Shown here: positions 60,204 to 64,000 of the stretch, one piece after another
How positions within the stretch are numbered: position 1 is the stretch's first letter
Layout of the letters: each line of letters starts with the position of its first letter
DNA from: Xanthobacteraceae bacterium
GTDB lineage: Bacteria; Pseudomonadota; Alphaproteobacteria; Rhizobiales; Xanthobacteraceae
Reading direction: 5' to 3'
DNA: 64,000 nucleotides
Assembly: GCA_019454205.1 (NCBI GenBank)
Contig: CP075369.1
Span: 1,736,001-1,800,000 of the forward strand
Program-made: the position numbers and the translations under genes
The notes under the pieces: generated by a model
Told to the model about the DNA's origin: nothing
What the model saw: only the letters and a program-made list of their open reading frames with translations
The model's database searches: none

Positions 60204-60632
60204 TCACTTCTTGTTGAACTCGGCATCTATCAATTGCTTCGCCCGTGCTAACGGCTGCTCTACAAGAAACTTGCAAGAGTTTCCGTATGTAGCAAGCAGA
60301 ACTGAAATGTTTTGGCATTGACCTCCGATGGCCTTGGTCATGTCCTCACTTGCCATCTTCAATCGAGCGGCAATCGTGGTTTCGAGAAGTTTTGCTTCCT
60401 GAGTATGGATCTTTGCTCGCTCTAAAAATACAACTCCAACTTTCTCGTAACGCTCTTTCAATTCCTTATCTCGCTCACCGAGACACGCGTGAACGGCAGC
60501 GTAGTACGCCGCGCATATCAAATTCTCATGTGCGAGATTATTGTTAGCTCGGAGGTATTCTGGTGTCGGAGCTTGTGCGCCGGCTGAAAAAGCACCCAGA
60601 ATTGCCAAGCCAAGGCCAGTAGCAAACCTCAT
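60204..60632 (-). CDS. Island exported protein of unknown function
   Basis: 142 residues with a signal peptide (MRFATGLGLAILGAFSAGAQA). The mature part is helical with conserved-looking cysteines (LICAAYYAAVHACLGERDKEL and GGQCQNISVLLATYGNSCKFLVEQPL), which could form disulfides. GGGGGAG is directly upstream of the ATG. Similar small periplasmic proteins are encoded on accessory DNA of Hyphomicrobiales, to my knowledge without assigned function. Confidence 0.55.
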   Translation of the reverse strand: MRFATGLGLAILGAFSAGAQAPTPEYLRANNNLAHENLICAAYYAAVHACLGERDKELKERYEKVGVVFLERAKIHTQEAKLLETTIAARLKMASEDMTKAIGGQCQNISVLLATYGNSCKFLVEQPLARAKQLIDAEFNKK

Positions 60633-60672
60633 TCACTCCCCCAAGTTTGCACTCGGTTGAATATAGCAAAAA

Positions 60673-61059
60673 CTAGGAACTTACGACCTGCGGGTTTTCG
60701 TAGATGTTACCGACAATTTCCGGCTCTATATGCGAGGGATAACCACCCCATCCCAACAGTTCGGCGAGATTCATCCCATCAAGTCGGAACGCCGCGCCAT
60801 CAAAAACAACCGGCTTGCGTTCGTTCGTAGACCACTGCTCCCAATCTCTGGTGCGTTTGCTAGGCACTGGTCGAAGGTGAAGGATGTCTCCTTCGAAAAT
60901 CTCCACGCCATGCTTATCTTTCATCCCCGTGAACTGCATGACGACAACATGGTCCGGTCTTGTCATCGGTTCGGTCCATGCGGGAATTGCGAACATTCCG
61001 AACGACGGACGCATTACATTCTGTAACTTATCCCACGCCCTAAACTTTATCTCTCTCAT
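60673..61059 (-). CDS. YopX family phage protein
   Basis: 128 residues. MREIKFRAWDKLQNVM at the start, VVMQFTGMKDKHGVEIFEGDILHL in the middle, and HIEPEIVGNIYENPQV at the end are the YopX signature (PF09643: R-x-I-K-F-R-A-W, Q-F-T-G-x-K-D-x-x-G-x-E-I-x-E-G-D, I-G-N-I-Y-E-N-P). YopX proteins occur in phages and prophages with unknown role. It supports a phage origin of the island. First gene of its minus-strand cluster. Confidence 0.85.
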   Translation of the reverse strand: MREIKFRAWDKLQNVMRPSFGMFAIPAWTEPMTRPDHVVVMQFTGMKDKHGVEIFEGDILHLRPVPSKRTRDWEQWSTNERKPVVFDGAAFRLDGMNLAELLGWGGYPSHIEPEIVGNIYENPQVVSS

Positions 61060-61185
61060 TGTATCTCGCTCTACTCCACCGCTCGCTAGTGACGAAGCGG
61101 CAGAACAGAACGCACTAGCTAGTATCTTGTAATTGAATCACGGATACTGAAACGCGCAAGCACTCCATCCCCATTTTTGTCTCCA

Positions 61186-61222
61186 TTTTGTCTCCCAAAT
61201 CACGCGGGTAGAGGCGCATAGC
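61186..61222 (-). repeat. Direct repeat, right copy (integrase 3'-end vestige)
   Basis: The 16-bp identity TTTTGTCTCCCAAATC (61186-61201) plus a similar 21-bp extension. On the minus strand RFGRQ-like coding (FGRQNGDKNGD) is visible but interrupted by a stop just upstream. The surrounding 61060-61315 stretch holds no gene. Confidence 0.6.
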
Positions 61223-61315
61223 TATGTGGTGCTATGTAAATCATCTCCTTGAGAAAGCAGGGATTTCCGGTTAGCGCCGAGAGGCATGCAATGCTATGAA
61301 TGCGCACGAGACGAA

Positions 61316-61360
61316 TTTGTAAACCGAAGGTCGGGAGTTCGATCCTCTCCGCCGGCACCA
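61316..61360 (+). pseudogene. tRNA-Thr(TGT), 3' half
   Basis: Begins with the anticodon loop TTTGTAA (61316-61322), then ACCGA, variable loop AGGTC, T arm GGGAG-TTCGATC-CTCTC, acceptor CGCCGGC, discriminator A and CCA. It completes the 5' half at 59452-59488 exactly. Upstream of the loop, GAGACGAA does not form the missing arms. Confidence 0.85.
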
Positions 61361-61363
61361 GTT

Positions 61364-61855
61364 TTACTTCTTCTCCTGAAACTGCCGCAGCAGCCGCTCC
61401 ACTGCGAGCGACAGGAAGAAGAACCCGGCGACCAGCGCGACGTAGAGATAAAGCCCCGGTCGGATCGTCACCGAGCCGACGCCGGTGCCCTTGATCAGCA
61501 CGATCAGGATTGCGATCAGAAAAATATCCAGCATCGCGAGGCGGCCGAGCAGCATCAGCCAGCGGTTCCAGATTTCCGCGCGCTTCACGTCCGCGAAATA
61601 CCAGACCCCCGCCATCGCCAGCATCTTCGCCGCCGGTGCGGCGATCCCGAACAGCGCGACCACCACGAACAGCACCTTGTCGATGCGCCAGAGGTCGGCT
61701 GCCGCCTGCAACAGCGTGATTTCGTTGCGGAAGAAGAACGTGATGCGCGTAAGCACCAACGGCTGGAACAGCACGTAGCAAAACAGTGCGAAGTGCAGGA
61801 CGATCAGCGGCCCGATCAGCCGCTGCCATCCCCTTGCGGCGCGCGCCGCCGTCAT
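61364..61855 (-). CDS. Paraquat-inducible protein A (PqiA) family membrane protein, single module
   Basis: 163 residues with four helices. FALFCYVLFQPLVLTRITFFFRNEITLLQAAADLWRIDKVLFVVVALFGIAAPAAKMLAMAGVWY is the PqiA core (P-x-x-K in helix 2), followed by RLAMLDIFLIAILIVLIKG. Only one PqiA module and no zinc-binding cysteines are present. In E. coli PqiA works with MCE protein PqiB in lipid transport across the envelope; no MCE gene is nearby. Ten bp after the upstream gene, so it shares a transcript with it. The stop is 4 bp from the tRNA fragment. Confidence 0.75.
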   Translation of the reverse strand: MTAARAARGWQRLIGPLIVLHFALFCYVLFQPLVLTRITFFFRNEITLLQAAADLWRIDKVLFVVVALFGIAAPAAKMLAMAGVWYFADVKRAEIWNRWLMLLGRLAMLDIFLIAILIVLIKGTGVGSVTIRPGLYLYVALVAGFFFLSLAVERLLRQFQEKK

Positions 61856-61865
61856 GCGCGCGCGG

Positions 61866-64000
61866 TCACTCCCCGCGGCGATGCCGGAGGATGGAACCGA
61901 TCACGTTCTGGTAGTCGTCGCTCCAGACCCACTGCGTCTTGTCGACCGGCTGGTCCTTCCAGTGCTTCGCCTCGTTCAGCGCACCGAAATCCGCCGGGTC
62001 GCGTACGGCAGCTGTGACGGTGCCGGAGAACTTGTAATCGTTGTCGTTCACTTCCTCGTCGTCCTCGGTGGTGTTGTGGACACGGACCGTCATCCCGTTT
62101 GCATTGGCGATACCCGCCACCACGGAGGCGAGTTCGAGGTGACGGTTCGAGACGTGCATCACCAGGATGCCCTTGGGGGAGAGCTTCTTCTTGTAGATCT
62201 CGACCGCCTCGCGCGTGAGCAGGTGGATCGGGATCGCGTCCGAAGAGAAGGCGTCGATGATGAGGAAGTCATAGATGCCGTCCGGCGCATCGGCCATCGT
62301 CAGGCGCGCATCGCCGAGGATGAACTTCGCATCCGGCGCACATTGCGACAGGAAACTGAAATATTTGGTCGCGATCTGGATGATCGTCGGGTCGATCTCG
62401 TAATAGTGCAGCGTATCGGTCGGCTGCTTGTGGCAAGCGAGCGTACCCGTGCCGAGGCCCACGACTGCGTAGGTGATCGGCCCCTTCTTGTTGAGGCGCG
62501 CCTGTGCCACCGCCTGCGCGATCGCCGCCGACTTATAATAATAAGTCGTCAGTTCAGGCCGTCCGGTGACCGGATGGAATTTATTGTCGAGCAGCCGTTG
62601 TGCACCGTGGATCGTGGTGCCGTGGAGCAGCACCCGGAAGCGTCCGTCCGCGGTATCCGTGATCTTGTGGACGCCGAAGAAACTGCGCATCGGCACCACC
62701 TGCCGCGAGCCGGTGTTCTCGTACGCCTTCACGGCGAGAAAACACAGACCGATGACGTAAGCGTATTTTACCGAGCCGAATACGAGCAGCAGCGAAACCA
62801 CCAGCAGGCCCAGCACGATCCAGCGCAGGTTCTCGTAGACCTCGAAACTCTCAACCCATGCCAGCGTCGGCTTGAGCGAACGCCAGATGGCCACCGCGCC
62901 GTCGCCGAACTTGTCGCGAAGGGTCAGTGCGGTCGCATCCTGCGAGAGATGCAAGGCGGGCAGCAGGATGAAGATCGCGGCCACCGCCAGCGCCACCCAG
63001 AACGCCACCGACCACACGGATGACGTCTCCGGACGCTTGATGCGCGAGACATAGCCCTGACGCGACAAGAGGTCGTAGATCGCGAAGGCGGCGGCCAGCA
63101 CCGTGAGCACACCGAAGAACCAGCGGTATTCGCGCACAAGCTCGATCCCCTGAAAGCGGTAGCCGAACGCGAACAGCATCGCGAGCGCCGCCAGCACCGC
63201 GGCGAACAGCCAGAACCAGCGGGCGTTGCCGCCTTCGGGCCATACCCAGCCCGGACGGCACAACAGCGCCAGCACGATCAGGATCGGATACTCGGCGACC
63301 CAGTTGAAAATCTGCGGCGCGACCAGTGCCGCGAGAATACCGCCGAGCGTACCGCCCGCCGACATCCACATATAGAACTCGGTGAGGTGCGCCGGCGCGG
63401 GTCGCGTGCGCGCCAACTCGCCGTGACACACCAGCGCGGTGAGGAAGAACGCGGAGACATGAATCATCAGGATCGAGAAGATCGAACTGAACGAGATCTT
63501 CAGGAAGTCGAAGTCCGCGGGAATGAATAGTTTCTGCAAGGCGATGTTGAGGTCGAAATCCTCGAACACCATGCTGCCGATCAGGAGCATGATCGCAATC
63601 GGCTGCGCCACCAGCGCGAACGTATGCACATAGGGCGCAATCCGCGAGAACACGATCACGAACGTCAACAGGTACAGCGCAAGCGGCACCACCCAGAGGA
63701 ACGGCACCGCCGCGACGTCGGTCGAGATGTGGTTGGTCGCCGCAATCAGGAGGCCGGAAGGAATGGCGGACAACGCCACCCAAACCATCGCGTCGCTCCA
63801 CGTCGGCTTTTCTTCCGGCTTCTCCGCGCCTTTCGATGCAGCGCGCAGGTCGCGCGCGTTCCAGGTGAGATAGCCGCAACCCGCGATCAGCACGATCAGC
63901 ACGACGAACAGTCCGGACCACCACAGTGTCTGTTGCGGCAGGCGTGTCAGCGGCTCGAACACGAATGGATATGCGAGCAGCGCGAGGAAACTGCCGATAT
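61866..64000 (-). CDS. Membrane-fused spermidine-synthase-like protein (5' end beyond window)
   Basis: At least 711 codons; the frame is open through the window end, where SFLALLAYPFVFEPLTRLPQQ fits the middle of the N-terminal membrane domain, so the start lies outside. About ten membrane helices are followed by a Rossmann methyltransferase-like domain: YAVVGLGTGTLACH (SAM/dcSAM loop), YYEIDPTIIQIA, ILGDARLTMADAPDG and DFLIIDAFSSDAIPIHLLTREA. Such fused spermidine synthase family proteins are widespread, but polyamine activity has rarely been shown; the D-x-F-S-S-D motif resembles the aminopropyltransferase gate. Upstream of the PqiA-like gene. Confidence 0.85.
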   Translation of the reverse strand, partial: IGSFLALLAYPFVFEPLTRLPQQTLWWSGLFVVLIVLIAGCGYLTWNARDLRAASKGAEKPEEKPTWSDAMVWVALSAIPSGLLIAATNHISTDVAAVPFLWVVPLALYLLTFVIVFSRIAPYVHTFALVAQPIAIMLLIGSMVFEDFDLNIALQKLFIPADFDFLKISFSSIFSILMIHVSAFFLTALVCHGELARTRPAPAHLTEFYMWMSAGGTLGGILAALVAPQIFNWVAEYPILIVLALLCRPGWVWPEGGNARWFWLFAAVLAALAMLFAFGYRFQGIELVREYRWFFGVLTVLAAAFAIYDLLSRQGYVSRIKRPETSSVWSVAFWVALAVAAIFILLPALHLSQDATALTLRDKFGDGAVAIWRSLKPTLAWVESFEVYENLRWIVLGLLVVSLLLVFGSVKYAYVIGLCFLAVKAYENTGSRQVVPMRSFFGVHKITDTADGRFRVLLHGTTIHGAQRLLDNKFHPVTGRPELTTYYYKSAAIAQAVAQARLNKKGPITYAVVGLGTGTLACHKQPTDTLHYYEIDPTIIQIATKYFSFLSQCAPDAKFILGDARLTMADAPDGIYDFLIIDAFSSDAIPIHLLTREAVEIYKKKLSPKGILVMHVSNRHLELASVVAGIANANGMTVRVHNTTEDDEEVNDNDYKFSGTVTAAVRDPADFGALNEAKHWKDQPVDKTQWVWSDDYQNVIGSILRHRRGE

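Larger units (their letters stand above)
59482..61322 (+). mobile_element. 1.83-kb phage-like island inserted in tRNA-Thr
   Basis: Bounded by the direct repeat TTTGTAA (59482-59488 and 61316-61322), which is the anticodon loop of the split tRNA-Thr, the classic target of tyrosine integrases. The interior is AT-richer than the flanks. It holds a complete different tRNA-Thr, three minus-strand genes including a YopX phage family member, and two copies of a diverged ~37-bp repeat that resembles integrase 3' ends. No intact integrase is present, so the element is a fixed remnant. Confidence 0.75.

Noticed and set aside
59452..61360. Group I intron or trans-spliced split tRNA
   Set aside because: Anticodon-loop introns of bacterial tRNAs are a few hundred nt with a conserved catalytic core. 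This insert is 1.83 kb with three protein genes and a tRNA, and bacteria are not known to trans-splice tRNAs.

Overview
The window is chromosomal DNA from a GC-rich alphaproteobacterium of the order Hyphomicrobiales, most likely the Bradyrhizobium / Afipia / Rhodopseudomonas / Xanthobacteraceae side. The evidence is the gene order around the ribosomal cluster, an ATP12-family chaperone, DUF1236 and PilZ/coiled-coil small proteins, CTTGAC/CTATAT-like promoters and two dispersed palindromic repeats typical of that group. I know these only as family knowledge; no database was searched.

Layout. 1-9.4 kb: metabolic and membrane genes on both strands (partial chemotaxis receptor, PilZ protein, YfcG-type GST, MAPEG and DUF2214 proteins, cyclase, PsiE, acyl-CoA carboxylase beta subunit, YitT), interrupted at 5.4-7.0 kb by two AT-richer accessory genes (pentapeptide-repeat protein, PD-(D/E)XK-like protein). 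9.4-9.6 kb: a gene-free stretch with its own promoter and strong terminator, a candidate small RNA. 9.6-19.1 kb: class D beta-lactamase, DUF2157, ATP12 chaperone, RluC-type pseudouridine synthase, CrcB fluoride channel, RarA, DegP, a lipoprotein, GlsB and YidB.

19.2-53.6 kb is one minus-strand block for transcription and translation. In transcription order: tRNA-Tyr, tRNA-Gly, tuf, tRNA-Trp, secE, nusG, rplKAJL, rpoBC, then a 2.1 kb interruption holding three tandem paralogous secreted proteins, then rpsL, rpsG, fusA, tuf, the S10 operon, the spc operon with secY and adk, and the alpha operon (rpsM, rpsK, rpoA, rplQ). The two tuf genes are identical at nucleotide level except for the last ~11 codons, a clear gene-conversion footprint.

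53.7-58.8 kb (plus strand): RlmB-type rRNA methyltransferase, a KdpD/KdpE-like two-component pair without kdpFABC, a small unknown protein and an MHS-family transporter. 58.8-61.4 kb is the most unusual region: a native tRNA-Thr(TGT) gene is cut in its anticodon loop by about 1.83 kb of AT-richer, phage-like DNA (YopX family gene, two unknown genes, vestiges resembling integrase 3' ends). That insert carries its own complete, different tRNA-Thr(TGT), so the island appears to have broken a host tRNA gene and replaced it. A three-unit 54-bp tandem palindromic repeat sits directly upstream. 61.4 kb to the end: a PqiA-like membrane protein and a large membrane protein with a spermidine-synthase-like domain, which runs off the window.
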